Assembly (NCBI GenBank): GCA_947478175.1
Contig: CANJUQ010000002.1
Coordinates: 1-64,000 of the forward strand
Direction of reading: 5' to 3'
From: Thiotrichales bacterium
GTDB lineage: Bacteria > Pseudomonadota > Gammaproteobacteria > Francisellales > CACEW01
Length of the DNA stretch: 64,000 nucleotides
Part shown: positions 18,461 through 27,862 of the stretch, one piece after another
Position numbering within the stretch: the stretch's first letter is position 1
Layout: each line of letters begins with the position of its first letter
Made by a program: the position numbers and the translations under genes
The notes under the pieces: generated by a model
What the model was told of the DNA's origin: nothing
Databases searched by the model: none
Seen by the model: only the letters and a program-made list of their open reading frames with translations

Positions 18461-19672
18461 TTAAATTTTCTCAAAAACCAAAGAACAATTGGTCCCGCCA
18501 AATCCAAAGCTATTAGACATGACCGATTTTAAATTGGCTTTTCGCATCTCTCTCACAATATCGACGCCAATAGCTGCAGGATCTAGGTTTTCAATATTGA
18601 TCGACGGTGCAATAAAGCCTTCTTCAAGCATTAATAAACTATAGATCGCCTCATGAGCCCCAGCAGCTCCCAACGGATGACCCGTCATAGACTTCGTAGA
18701 CGAAATAGCTGGCATTGCTTGGCTAATAAAAGCAGTTTTCATGGCCTCGAGTTCAGCAACATCCCCGACCGGTGTACTGGTTCCATGAGCGTTAATATAT
18801 TCGACTGGATTTCTCGCCGTACTCATGGCCATCTGCATACACCGTACAGCGCCCTCTCCTGACGGTGCCACCATGTTATAGCCATCTGATGTCAGGCCAT
18901 AGCCGGTCAATTCTGCAATAATTTTTGCGCCACGTGCTTTCGCATGTTCATATTCTTCGAGCACTAACATGCCCGCACCACCAGCAATGACAAAACCATC
19001 TCTATTAGCATCATAAGCACGAGAGGCCAAAGTCGGCGTGTCGTTATATTTAGATGACAAAGCCCCCATCGCATCAAATAAACAGGACATGGTCCAATGG
19101 AGTTCTTCGCCACCCCCAGCAAAAATAATATCTTGCTTACCCATTTGAATCATTTCAGCCGCGTTGCCAATACAATGCGCACTGGTCGAACAAGCAGAAG
19201 AAATAGAATAATTTACGCCTTTGATTTTAAATGGCGTTGCTAAACAAGCTGAGACCGTTGACCCCATCGTCCGTGTGACCATATAGGGCCCTACTTTTCG
19301 AATGCCTTTTTCTGTTAGATTTTTAGCGGCTTCATAGACATTAGATGTCGACCCGCCGCCCGAACCTGCAATTAAGCCAATTCTTGGGTTTGAAATTTCT
19401 TCTAGATTTAATCCTGCATGCTCAATGGCTTGTTTCATGGCGATATAACTAAAGGCAGCCGCGTCGCCCATAAAACGACGATCATGGCGATCAATATGCT
19501 CTTCAAGATTAATATCAATTGATCCAGCCACACGAGATCTAAAACCTAAATCGGCATAATCCTGCTGAAATTTAATGCCAGAGCGGCCCATTTTTAAACT
19601 TTCTGTAACCTCTGAAAGATTGTTTCCAATACAAGAAACAATACCCATTCCGGTTACGACAACGCGTCTCAT
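18461..19672 (-). CDS. fabB: 3-oxoacyl-[acyl-carrier-protein] synthase I
   Basis: Elongating condensing enzyme needed for unsaturated fatty acid synthesis. 403 residues with the Cys-His-His triad: the nucleophile Cys in [14 protein letters not shown], His in [13 protein letters not shown], and His in [16 protein letters not shown], then the glycine-rich end [14 protein letters not shown]. The fabA overlap (ATGA) and the pairing itself identify it as FabB rather than FabF. A K-S-M-T-G-H motif supports the same. Confidence 0.95.
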   Translation of the reverse strand: MRRVVVTGMGIVSCIGNNLSEVTESLKMGRSGIKFQQDYADLGFRSRVAGSIDINLEEHIDRHDRRFMGDAAAFSYIAMKQAIEHAGLNLEEISNPRIGLIAGSGGGSTSNVYEAAKNLTEKGIRKVGPYMVTRTMGSTVSACLATPFKIKGVNYSISSACSTSAHCIGNAAEMIQMGKQDIIFAGGGEELHWTMSCLFDAMGALSSKYNDTPTLASRAYDANRDGFVIAGGAGMLVLEEYEHAKARGAKIIAELTGYGLTSDGYNMVAPSGEGAVRCMQMAMSTARNPVEYINAHGTSTPVGDVAELEAMKTAFISQAMPAISSTKSMTGHPLGAAGAHEAIYSLLMLEEGFIAPSINIENLDPAAIGVDIVREMRKANLKSVMSNSFGFGGTNCSLVFEKI

Positions 19673-20211
19673 GCTGACTCTCCCTCTAACGCTTGTGTGG
19701 ATGTAAACAGTCCAACTTGTAAATTCTTAGCGTGATAAATTTCTTTTCCATCAACACTGACTGTCCCATCAGCAACACCTAAAACCAATTTGCGATTGAT
19801 GACTCTTTTGAGCTGTACATGGTACCGCACTTTTTTAGCGGTCGGCAGCACCTGGCCTGAAAATTTTAACTCGCCACAACCTAATGCTCGACCTCGGCCT
19901 AAGCCGCCATTCCAGGCTAAGAAAAAACCGACTAACTGCCATAGAGCATCTAATCCTAAACATCCAGGCATGACGGGATCCCCAGGAAAATGGCAACCAA
20001 AAAACCATAAATCAGGATGAATATCTAATTCAGCAATGACCTCGCCTTTGCCATATTCCCCGCCCACCGAAGCAATATGGATAATCCGATCGATCATTAA
20101 CATATTGGGAGTAGGGAGCTGAGCATTACCCGGCCCAAACATATGACCCATGCCACATTCAATCAGGTCATCTTTATTAAAAAAACTTTTTAAATTATTT
20201 GAAGTATTCAC
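19669..20211 (-). CDS. fabA: 3-hydroxydecanoyl-[acyl-carrier-protein] dehydratase/isomerase
   Basis: Introduces the double bond in anaerobic-type unsaturated fatty acid synthesis. About 180 residues. [36 protein letters not shown] with the active-site His, and [11 protein letters not shown] match FabA along its length. The start used is GTG at 20211; the region before [10 protein letters not shown] is not conserved, so it could be a little shorter. A possible promoter (TATCAT followed by GCCGCG, around 20241-20252 on the minus strand) precedes it. fabA-fabB-rsmA appear to be one unit. Confidence 0.94.
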   Translation of the reverse strand: MNTSNNLKSFFNKDDLIECGMGHMFGPGNAQLPTPNMLMIDRIIHIASVGGEYGKGEVIAELDIHPDLWFFGCHFPGDPVMPGCLGLDALWQLVGFFLAWNGGLGRGRALGCGELKFSGQVLPTAKKVRYHVQLKRVINRKLVLGVADGTVSVDGKEIYHAKNLQVGLFTSTQALEGESA

Positions 20212-20296
20212 TGGGATAAAAAACCTATTCTAAAAAAAATCGCGGCATGATACCCGAACCCAGGCTAGATGCACACGGGATCTAGATTGCGTATTT

Positions 20297-21805
20297 TTAT
20301 TCTTTCTCTTTATCTCGATACATCCGACGAACGTCTTCAATCGCTTTAGATAAAGCGGCTTCAACATGGGTAATATCTGACTGAAGACGCGTAATATCTC
20401 TTTGAAGATTTAACAATCCAATTTCAGCCTGATCCATGTCTTTTTCTAATTTTCTTTCAAGTTCGTCTAAAGATCGGCCCTTAGTTTCATAGCCCAAAGT
20501 GGCTGTTAACAGACAACCAACCAAGCATAAGCCTCCAATAATTCCCAGCGTAATAGGCAAGCCAATCACCGCTTTTAAAGTCGGAATCAATACACCCCCA
20601 ACGGCCGCACCCACTTTTCCACACGCCGCAGAAAAACCATGTCCTGTCGCACGAATATGCGTTGGGAACATTTCAGCGGGTAATAAAAAAGTAATCGGAT
20701 TTGGGCCAATGTTGACCAATAGATTAAATAATGAAAAACCTAAAAAAACTATAAATAAATGATTATAACCTTCAAAATTGGGACTCACAGCCAAAATAAA
20801 TAATCCAATCGCCATCCCAATAAAACCTAGGGTTTGCAAGATCATTCGGCCCCAACGATCGACTAATAAAACAGAAATTAAAATTCCTAAAACTAAAAAG
20901 ATATCTAAGAACATCGCGCCATGGGTTGCTGCAATATCCGCCTGAATAAAATCAGTCTGTTTGGTAAAAGCCATAACAGCCAAGATAACAGGCGTGAAAA
21001 AACCAACGCCATAAAAAGCAACGTCCATGATGAACCAAGTCGAAGCAGTCATGATGGTTCGACGGATATAACGATGCGAAAATAAATCTAAAAAAGAAGA
21101 ACTCTGAGAAGCCTGGATGGCCTCAACTTTTAGTTTTTTCCCAGTCATTTTTTCAGCGACTGCAGCGGCTTTTTCAACCTGTCCCATTTGTAATAACCAA
21201 CGAGGGCTCTCAGGCAATGACAAGCGCAGTAATAAAATAATAATCGCTGGGAATACGGCCATGCCTAACATCCAACGCCAGGCCATCACTTCTGGATGAA
21301 CCATCAAAATAAAACCACCCAAAGCAGCCCCTGTCAGAGCCCCTATCGCTTGGAACCCAAACCCACTGACTAGCATTCGGCCACGCAGGCGTTTAGGCAT
21401 ATTTTCTGTGATATAAGTTGAGCTGACAGGATAGTCAGCGCCAATCCCAATCCCTAATAAAAATCTAAAGACAATCAGAGAAATTACACTCCAGGAAAAC
21501 GCGCTCATCCCGGCAAAGACAACAAAGAAAAGCAAATCTAAAAGCAGAATAACTCTTCGACCTAGCTTGTCTGTAAACCGACCGAAAACAGAAGCGCCTA
21601 AAATACAACCTAACGGCGTTGCCGCAACAATCAGACCTTCCATGAGGTGACTAGGGTGAAACTGTTGGACAATCAGCGGCAGCGCGACCGCAATAATAAA
21701 CAAATCAAAGCCATCTAAGAAAATCCCCATGGCCGACAAAAACCAAACTTTCCAATGCGTGGGAGTTAACTTCGCAACATCCATGACTTGGGTCGTTGTC
21801 TGCAC
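20297..21805 (-). CDS. MFS proton symporter (sugar/organic acid type) with coiled-coil C-terminus
   Basis: 502 residues, 12 membrane segments. GIFLDGFDLFIIAVALPLI is the D-G-x-D-x-F start of the phosphate/aromatic acid/sialate symporters. GRFTDKLGRR is loop 2-3, and GIGIGADYPVSSTYITENMP with RLRGRM follows. The last 45 or so residues are a charged heptad-like helix (LERKLEKDMDQAEIGLL onward), unusual in this family, which might mediate oligomerisation or protein binding. The start GTG has AAGGATC upstream and the promoter at 21831-21865. Substrate unknown. Confidence 0.85.
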   Translation of the reverse strand: MQTTTQVMDVAKLTPTHWKVWFLSAMGIFLDGFDLFIIAVALPLIVQQFHPSHLMEGLIVAATPLGCILGASVFGRFTDKLGRRVILLLDLLFFVVFAGMSAFSWSVISLIVFRFLLGIGIGADYPVSSTYITENMPKRLRGRMLVSGFGFQAIGALTGAALGGFILMVHPEVMAWRWMLGMAVFPAIIILLLRLSLPESPRWLLQMGQVEKAAAVAEKMTGKKLKVEAIQASQSSSFLDLFSHRYIRRTIMTASTWFIMDVAFYGVGFFTPVILAVMAFTKQTDFIQADIAATHGAMFLDIFLVLGILISVLLVDRWGRMILQTLGFIGMAIGLFILAVSPNFEGYNHLFIVFLGFSLFNLLVNIGPNPITFLLPAEMFPTHIRATGHGFSAACGKVGAAVGGVLIPTLKAVIGLPITLGIIGGLCLVGCLLTATLGYETKGRSLDELERKLEKDMDQAEIGLLNLQRDITRLQSDITHVEAALSKAIEDVRRMYRDKEKE

Positions 21806-21830
21806 CTAAAGATCCTTAAGTCGTTGAAAG

Positions 21831-21865
21831 CGGCGCATCTTATCCAGGGGCTCTGCTCTTGGCAA
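21831..21865 (-). promoter_or_regulatory. Promoter of the MFS symporter gene
   Basis: Minus strand: TTGCCA (21860-21865), exactly 17 bases, TAAGAT (21837-21842), then GCGCCG. Confidence 0.65.
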
Positions 21866-21887
21866 GACAACTTATTTTCTCCATGCT

Positions 21888-23444
21888 CTATTGAGCATTC
21901 ACTCCTTCTTCCATTGGACCCTCTATCTCAAAATTGCTGAGAGAGTTGGAGGACGGGTGTATCGGTTTGAAAGAAGCAGCCGGAGAGAAAACAGTACCTG
22001 ACTGAAAACCTTGGGACGCTGGGCTTGCAAGATTTGGAGAAGAATCATTGTCATAAGTAGCTGGAGAAGCCGCCGGCATTCCTGTGTTCAAGGAATCCAA
22101 TGAATTCTGAGAAGCAAGAAGTACTTTAAAACCGAATCTACTAGGACTGGACGACAAACCCAAACTACTCCGACACTTACAGGACAAGAGATCATATCCA
22201 TACTGAGCCCCTTCCCGAATTTTGGGCTTAAAATAGTCAATCGTCTGAGGCGCTGCCAGTGTCCCTGTTGCTAATCCCGCAAGAAGCATGACTGCAAATT
22301 TGGCAATGTGATTTGAAAAAAATCCACCACAAAAAGTCATGTTAGAAAGAACCAGTGAAAGACCCATACCAACGTTAATACACAAGAAAAAAAATTCTTT
22401 CACCCCTTTCGCAGTCAGTTTCAAACAGTGTCTCAAAGGATTTTCAGGAAGCCCCTGATGAATAAGAGTGACTGGAGGCTGAAATTGTGGAGCAAGAGCG
22501 ACAGTCGGAGCTTCCTTAGTTTCTGCAAGATCATTTAATTCCGAGGGCCTATTAATCGGTCTTACGGCTGCAGCTTTGGCTTTCTCTGCTTTAATTTCTT
22601 CGTAAGCCTTCCAAGATTGCGTAAAAAAAGTCTCATAAGCCGCTATCAAAAACACTCCAGTTCCTGCCAACATAATCGGCCAAGAGTTCAGGGAGTTAGA
22701 TCGACTAAAAAGAGCCAAGCCTGACATCCCCATATAACTTTGACGCGACGCTTTTAATAAAGCATTAGACAAACTGCGCAACGCCCAGCATCGATAACCC
22801 TCCGGAACTGAAAACCTGATTGCAGAACATACAATTTTATTACGAGCTGGATCATTGAAAAAAGAACGGAAATTAAAAGGCGCTTGAATAATGTCACTGA
22901 CAAAATTTAGCACGCAATTAAAAAAATTAGCCAGTCCTAAATAAATGCTCAAAATGATAATGCCCGGATTACTCATGTCGAGGCCTAAAGCTTTCAGGGC
23001 TAAAACTGACCCCATAGAAAGCGCACTCCAAAGAAAAATATTAAAACTGATATTTAGATACATCGCTGGTTTTGAAATGCTCTTCTCTGCCACTTCAAGC
23101 CAACTGGCTTTTGACTCTTTGATAACCTTGGGGAAATTAAACGCCGCAAGGCCTGTACCGACCCCTGCCAGTATCCCTGTGATTTTTAGAAAAACCGTAA
23201 AAAATGTTTCTACCGTAGGCGTCCATGAAGAAGCCTTGATAAAACAAAATAAAAATTTAACGGCTTCTATAGATGTCATCCCCAGATAAAGCCCAAAACC
23301 TAATTCGGCTCCAAAAATCACAATCCCGGCAACATTGAGCCCTACACAAGAAGGTTTTAAACGCCCGACATCTGTCATCCGAGAAGGAGAAGCAGAAGCA
23401 ATAGAGACCACAACAGGGGAGGGTGTTGATATTACGGGAAGCAT
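21888..23444 (-). CDS. Orphan multi-pass membrane protein, unknown function
   Basis: 518 residues, not recognised. About six hydrophobic segments: four in residues 35-180, one near 255-275 and a pair near 365-415. A basic, Ala/Glu-rich linker (KAYEEIKAEKAKAAAVRP) and a disordered Pro-rich part separate the last pair. The C-terminal 100 residues are Ser/Pro/Asn-rich and end in an acidic stretch (FEIEGPMEEGVNAQ). The ATG has a good AGGAAA ribosome site, so the gene is very likely real. The architecture resembles membrane-targeted secreted effectors of Legionellales, but this is an inference with no homology behind it. Confidence 0.7.
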   Translation of the reverse strand: MLPVISTPSPVVVSIASASPSRMTDVGRLKPSCVGLNVAGIVIFGAELGFGLYLGMTSIEAVKFLFCFIKASSWTPTVETFFTVFLKITGILAGVGTGLAAFNFPKVIKESKASWLEVAEKSISKPAMYLNISFNIFLWSALSMGSVLALKALGLDMSNPGIIILSIYLGLANFFNCVLNFVSDIIQAPFNFRSFFNDPARNKIVCSAIRFSVPEGYRCWALRSLSNALLKASRQSYMGMSGLALFSRSNSLNSWPIMLAGTGVFLIAAYETFFTQSWKAYEEIKAEKAKAAAVRPINRPSELNDLAETKEAPTVALAPQFQPPVTLIHQGLPENPLRHCLKLTAKGVKEFFFLCINVGMGLSLVLSNMTFCGGFFSNHIAKFAVMLLAGLATGTLAAPQTIDYFKPKIREGAQYGYDLLSCKCRSSLGLSSSPSRFGFKVLLASQNSLDSLNTGMPAASPATYDNDSSPNLASPASQGFQSGTVFSPAASFKPIHPSSNSLSNFEIEGPMEEGVNAQ

Positions 23445-23491
23445 ATTTTTCCTGACAAATTTTAAGTCTTACAAGGCCTGGCAAGTTACTT

Positions 23492-25669
23492 TTATTTCTG
23501 CTGAAGCTCAATATTTTTCGTAAATTTTGGCAATGAATTAATCATATTTTTTCCATAAAATTTACGAATAATTCGATAATCTAAAATAGTAATCTCACCC
23601 TGATCCCCCATTCGTCGAATCAAACGCCCAACCGCCTGGGTTAATTTAAGAGAAGCTTCTGGCAAAGAATGTTCTAAGAAAGCATTTCTATTTTGATTTT
23701 TTAACCAGCGCTGATAAGCCCGTTCTGTTGGCGTCGTCGGCGAAGCAAACGGCAATTTTGGAATAATCACATGGGTGCAATAATCGCCCGGCAAATCAAC
23801 GCCCTCTGAGAAACTCTGAAGACCAAAAATAACGCTAGGTTTTTTTTCGTCTATTAAATTCTTATGTTTATTTAATAACAGTGATCGCCCTTCTTTCCCC
23901 TGGCATAAAACTATTGCTTGCAACTCTTTATCTAAGCCATCAAAAACAGCTTGCAATAACCATTGGCTAGAAAATAAAACTAAAACACCCCCTGCATTAT
24001 TTTTTAAAAGTGCTGGGATTTTTTGAATAACCTCTGCCGTATGCGCCTGGCTTTCAGACCCTTCTGGAACATGCTGCATCCAGGGAATATTCAACTGGGA
24101 TTTCTCATATTCAAACGGCGAAAGAAACGCATGCGTTTGCACCCGTTTATCTCCCAACAGACCTACTTTATTTAAAAAATTATCAAAACTTCCTAAAGCT
24201 TTTAAAGTCGCTGAGCATAAAATCACGCCTCGCTTCACTCGGCTCCAAAAATAATGTTTTAATAATTCTGACGCCGTCACCCAAGCTGCATGGACAATCA
24301 AATCTCTTTTTTTACTCGGTTGATTTTGGTTCAGCGTCACCCATTTCGCGATGGGCTCAGAGTCTGGCAAAAGCAATAAATCCATAGTCCGTAAAAAACC
24401 ATAATTTTTTTTATTAAGCACGGCCAGCATGGCCAAAGACTTCTCAAAATCAGAAGAACTAAAGCTAGTCGTCTCTTGGGTTTCTAAAAATTTTTCATGA
24501 AGTGCACTGAGATAACTAGCGAGCTTCGAAGAACTTTCCCGTAATTTAACTAAGCACTCTCTTAAACTATTGGGCACAGTTTCAAATAAAAATTCATTAT
24601 TCTGCCCCATCCCTTGACTGATTCCATAGCCTATTCCATGACCTGTTTCAGCAGCTTCTTGCCAGATGTTTTCTAATTCTGTATGGCAGTTATCTAATAA
24701 ATTTTTCAGGGTTTCTATTTCAGACAAAACCGCTTTCTCATGGCCTTCGTTCCACTGGACTGCCTGAGCCCATTTAGACAAAGCGCCTTCTAAAGATCTC
24801 AGCCATAACTTGGCACCCAATATCTCTGTCTCTGATTCAAATTGGTTTAAAGCTTTTTGAGCAAAATGATGGGCTTCATCAATGATATAAACCGTGTTCG
24901 AAAATTCGGGTAATAACACCCCAGACCCCAGAGCAATATCAGATAATAAAAGATCGTGATTCGTAATTAATAATTTGGCTTTGGACAGATTTTTTTTGAT
25001 TTTAAAATACGGACATTCTGAGAAATAACTGCAGCGTCTATTAGTACAAGTCGCCGAATCCGCAGTCAGACTGCCCCATAGCTGACTGGGTACAGATTCT
25101 TTTAATTCATCTCGATCCCCTGACCAAGACCCAAGACTTAGCTGCTCTTGAAGGGCATGAACTTTTTCTTGATCTTCCGTGTTATTTTTTTTAGGCGTTT
25201 CAGTCACACCATAGTAAGCCATCTCTGCCTGAGCCCCAGTGTTATAAGCATATAAACGCTGCGGACAAACATATCTTCCGCGACCTTTGGCAATCTCAGC
25301 TGAAATATTTTCTTGACCCAAAATCGATAAAACTTTTTTGACGTCTTTTAAAAACAACTGCTCTTGCAAAGTCACGGTCGCCGTCGCAACAACAATACGA
25401 ACACCCTCTTCTAGGGCTAAGTCATTTAAAACCGGAATTAAATAACCAAAACTTTTTCCAACCCCCGTTCCACCTTCCATCACGCTGATTTGATTTTTAT
25501 CTAATGCTTTTTCGACGGCTTCCATCATCGAAAGCTGAGCTTCCCTGGGTTCTAAACCGGCTTTTTCTAATAAAGATTCGAAATATTTTCGGGAAGCGTT
25601 CACCCCTGATGGTGGACGTGTTACTGCATGAGATGAAGGGGATTTGGATGGGGGTATTGTGTGGATCAA
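23492..25669 (-). CDS. ATP-dependent DNA helicase, DinG/YoaA (XPD-like) family
   Basis: A 725-residue superfamily 2 iron-sulfur helicase. Walker A is MEGGTGVGKS (64-73). Four cysteines that bind the 4Fe-4S cluster are C134, C207, C212 and C218. The DEAH box is IIDEAHHF (263-266), and FGLQSFSEGVDLPG and QAVGRLIRR are the late helicase motifs. These helicases unwind 5'-3' at R-loops, forks or G-quadruplexes. The start is uncertain: TTG at 25669 overlaps the upstream stop (TTGA), and a GTG 22 codons later is also possible. It is coupled to the Rpn-like gene. Confidence 0.9.
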   Translation of the reverse strand: MIHTIPPSKSPSSHAVTRPPSGVNASRKYFESLLEKAGLEPREAQLSMMEAVEKALDKNQISVMEGGTGVGKSFGYLIPVLNDLALEEGVRIVVATATVTLQEQLFLKDVKKVLSILGQENISAEIAKGRGRYVCPQRLYAYNTGAQAEMAYYGVTETPKKNNTEDQEKVHALQEQLSLGSWSGDRDELKESVPSQLWGSLTADSATCTNRRCSYFSECPYFKIKKNLSKAKLLITNHDLLLSDIALGSGVLLPEFSNTVYIIDEAHHFAQKALNQFESETEILGAKLWLRSLEGALSKWAQAVQWNEGHEKAVLSEIETLKNLLDNCHTELENIWQEAAETGHGIGYGISQGMGQNNEFLFETVPNSLRECLVKLRESSSKLASYLSALHEKFLETQETTSFSSSDFEKSLAMLAVLNKKNYGFLRTMDLLLLPDSEPIAKWVTLNQNQPSKKRDLIVHAAWVTASELLKHYFWSRVKRGVILCSATLKALGSFDNFLNKVGLLGDKRVQTHAFLSPFEYEKSQLNIPWMQHVPEGSESQAHTAEVIQKIPALLKNNAGGVLVLFSSQWLLQAVFDGLDKELQAIVLCQGKEGRSLLLNKHKNLIDEKKPSVIFGLQSFSEGVDLPGDYCTHVIIPKLPFASPTTPTERAYQRWLKNQNRNAFLEHSLPEASLKLTQAVGRLIRRMGDQGEITILDYRIIRKFYGKNMINSLPKFTKNIELQQK

Positions 25670-26583
25670 TGTCTTATTTCTTTTTTTAAATTATTGAGTG
25701 TTTTTCTAGAAATTTCTGTCAATTCTTGAATAGTCTGGTTACTAAATTTCCCTACCAATAGCATGCGACGAGCGATCTCAAGAGAATTTTCTTGTTTTCC
25801 TTCCTGTTTTCCTTCCTGGATCAGGTTTTCATAGAGAGTCATGGCTTGCTCCTCCTCTTGGGGTAATGCTTTTTGAACGAGTCGAATGAAACTGTCTTTA
25901 GACAAATTGGTAAATTGAACGACGTATTTTAATAGCAGACTTCTTTGATTGTCATGGACCGTTTTCAATGCAGGCAATAACTCGCCGATTTTCTTATCAA
26001 AATCTTTTTGACGAACATGCTTCAGCAACAATTCTGCCACTCCAATCCCTGAATGTTTTTTCAGAATCTCATCTGATAAGGCCGGGAGATCAATCAAAAT
26101 GGGCCGAGCAAAATATTTTTCAGCCCAAAGAGGTTCTGAAAATAGATCTCTTACTTCTAGGCTATGAGACCAAGGGTTTTTACCCTGGTAATAAATAAAA
26201 GTCACAATTCCAGGTAATTTTCGATGGGGATTTTGTTTGGCATAAGCCAATAATTCAGCAGTTTGATAATGGATCACCCTCAGAATCATATTTTTATCAG
26301 GCGTCGTTTGATGCTCACAATGCAGCCATAGAAAAACCGCTCTTTTTTGGACTCTATTTTTTTCTTTATTTATTTTTTGATTTTTAAATAAATACACCAC
26401 ATCGGCTTCAAAACTACGGTTAGTCTTATCTTCAATATGTGACCCACTCATCTTGTGAAGTTCTATCGCATTCCAGTCAATTTGACCTAGTAATTCTTCA
26501 GGAAGATAACTCTTAGCAAATCCTTCGAAAAAACTTCTTTCTGTCATCAGCTGTTTAAACAACTGGTCATGATGATTGCGCAT
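25666..26583 (-). CDS. Rpn-family recombination-promoting nuclease / PD-(D/E)xK transposase-like protein
   Basis: 305 residues of the YhgA/Rpn (Transposase_31) family. The start MRNHHDQLFKQLM, SFEADVVYLFK (the D of the nuclease core), FLWLHCEHQTTPDKNM (E/Q-type core strand) and ILRVIHYQTAELLAYA are typical. The C-terminus has a short tandem GKQEGKQE and a helix-turn-helix-like end. E. coli RpnA has DNA endonuclease activity and promotes recombination; genes of this family often multiply in host-associated genomes. It overlaps the helicase start by 4 bases. No ribosome site is visible. Confidence 0.85.
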   Translation of the reverse strand: MRNHHDQLFKQLMTERSFFEGFAKSYLPEELLGQIDWNAIELHKMSGSHIEDKTNRSFEADVVYLFKNQKINKEKNRVQKRAVFLWLHCEHQTTPDKNMILRVIHYQTAELLAYAKQNPHRKLPGIVTFIYYQGKNPWSHSLEVRDLFSEPLWAEKYFARPILIDLPALSDEILKKHSGIGVAELLLKHVRQKDFDKKIGELLPALKTVHDNQRSLLLKYVVQFTNLSKDSFIRLVQKALPQEEEQAMTLYENLIQEGKQEGKQENSLEIARRMLLVGKFSNQTIQELTEISRKTLNNLKKEIRH

Positions 26584-26896
26584 AGGAAATTAAAAATTAA
26601 ATAAAGATTTTTATTTGATTCTATTTTCGTAATTTTTAACACAAATAAGCAAGCTGCCATTCAAAATAATCACTCAGAAAATTTTAATTCCTATCAAATC
26701 TTCTCAAGTGCCCTCATTGAGCCCCTCAGGATCCCTCTATAAAATCAGCAGCCTCGCATATTTCAACACCCAATAAGACTCAAAACTCTATGTCCTTATC
26801 CTTCTCCGCTTTTTCCCCCTCAAGATCCCAAGTCCAAATTCTCCTGCATAACACAACGACCTGTCTTTCAGGTTCATGGCCTCTCAGTGAATTTGA
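26584..26896. other. Non-coding spacer upstream of the acyltransferase gene
   Basis: Divergent spacer, AT-rich near 26590-26690. A 59-codon frame (26790-26969) overlaps the acyltransferase start in another frame and reads as membrane-type sequence at its end. It has no ribosome site and matches nothing I know. No repeat, hairpin or clear promoter was seen. Confidence 0.4.
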
Positions 26897-27862
26897 TTGG
26901 CAAAAAAATTATCTTTCTTTTTTTCTATTTTCCAAACAGCTTGGCTCACTGGGACTTACTGGAAAATAATCCCGCTAATCCTAATCAGCTCAGGTTACAC
27001 AGCCGTCGCCAGTTTTATTATTTTAACGGCCTATGGTTTATCTAAAAGATATCAATCTGACCCTCTGATTTTTATTCCCTATTTCAAACGCCGCCTAGAA
27101 TATTTATTTATCCCTTGGTTAGTTATTTCTCTTTGGATTGAACTGCTCATGGCGCATCCCCCTACTTTAGAAAATTGGTTCTTGATATTTTCAACTTTGA
27201 AAATCTGGATCCCACACCATCAATATTTACTCCTGGGGCCTTGGTGGTTTTTAGCCATGATTTTCCAGGTCTATTTAATTTTCCCAGCCCTACTTAGCGC
27301 TTATAAAAAATGGGGGCATCTATTTTTATTAGCCCTATGTCTCATACAATATCTCAGCCAAGTTTTGATTAATCCTTTTACAGAATCTTTCGGCCTGAAT
27401 TTAAATATCACGCCTATTGCAGCGCTGATACCTATTTCCGTCGGATTATTTTGGGCCTCACAAAAATCAATACAGCGCAAAAATAAGATTCATCCCTACG
27501 GAGTCCTTACAGGAGGTGTCTTAGTTTTTTTATTTTTTATGGCCCAAACAAGCTTCTATACCTGGCCCTTTGCGAATACTTTATTGGGCATCGTTTTACT
27601 GGGATTGGGATATTTATGCTTACCCTCCAAAATCTCACCTTGGCTTAAACATCTGACGACTTTAATTGTCCCAGTCTATTTAACTCACGGATATATTTAC
27701 CCCTTTTTTAGACAATATCTTGATCAACCCAATAGCCACTTTTGGATCTATGGCGTTTGTCTAATTTCCGTCTTAGCTATCACGTATATGTGCGCTGTTT
27801 TAATTCGAGAAATCACTCGAATAATCTCTCAAGAAATCCCAGGCCTATTTAAAATCACATAA
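26897..27862 (+). CDS. Membrane acyltransferase, acyltransferase-3 (OafA/WecH-like) family
   Basis: 321 residues with about nine or ten membrane segments. ISSGYTAVASFIILTAYGLSK corresponds to the G-x-x-G-V-x-x-F-x-x-x-S-G-Y-L-x-S block of the family. YFKRRLEYLFIPWL and LLLGPWWFLAMIFQVYLIFP follow as expected. The usual first segment with its catalytic His is not evident, so the N-terminus may be truncated or the start wrong (TTG at 26897, weak ribosome site). The family acylates surface sugars. Its last 8 bases overlap the convergent orphan gene. Confidence 0.6.
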   Translation: MAKKLSFFFSIFQTAWLTGTYWKIIPLILISSGYTAVASFIILTAYGLSKRYQSDPLIFIPYFKRRLEYLFIPWLVISLWIELLMAHPPTLENWFLIFSTLKIWIPHHQYLLLGPWWFLAMIFQVYLIFPALLSAYKKWGHLFLLALCLIQYLSQVLINPFTESFGLNLNITPIAALIPISVGLFWASQKSIQRKNKIHPYGVLTGGVLVFLFFMAQTSFYTWPFANTLLGIVLLGLGYLCLPSKISPWLKHLTTLIVPVYLTHGYIYPFFRQYLDQPNSHFWIYGVCLISVLAITYMCAVLIREITRIISQEIPGLFKIT

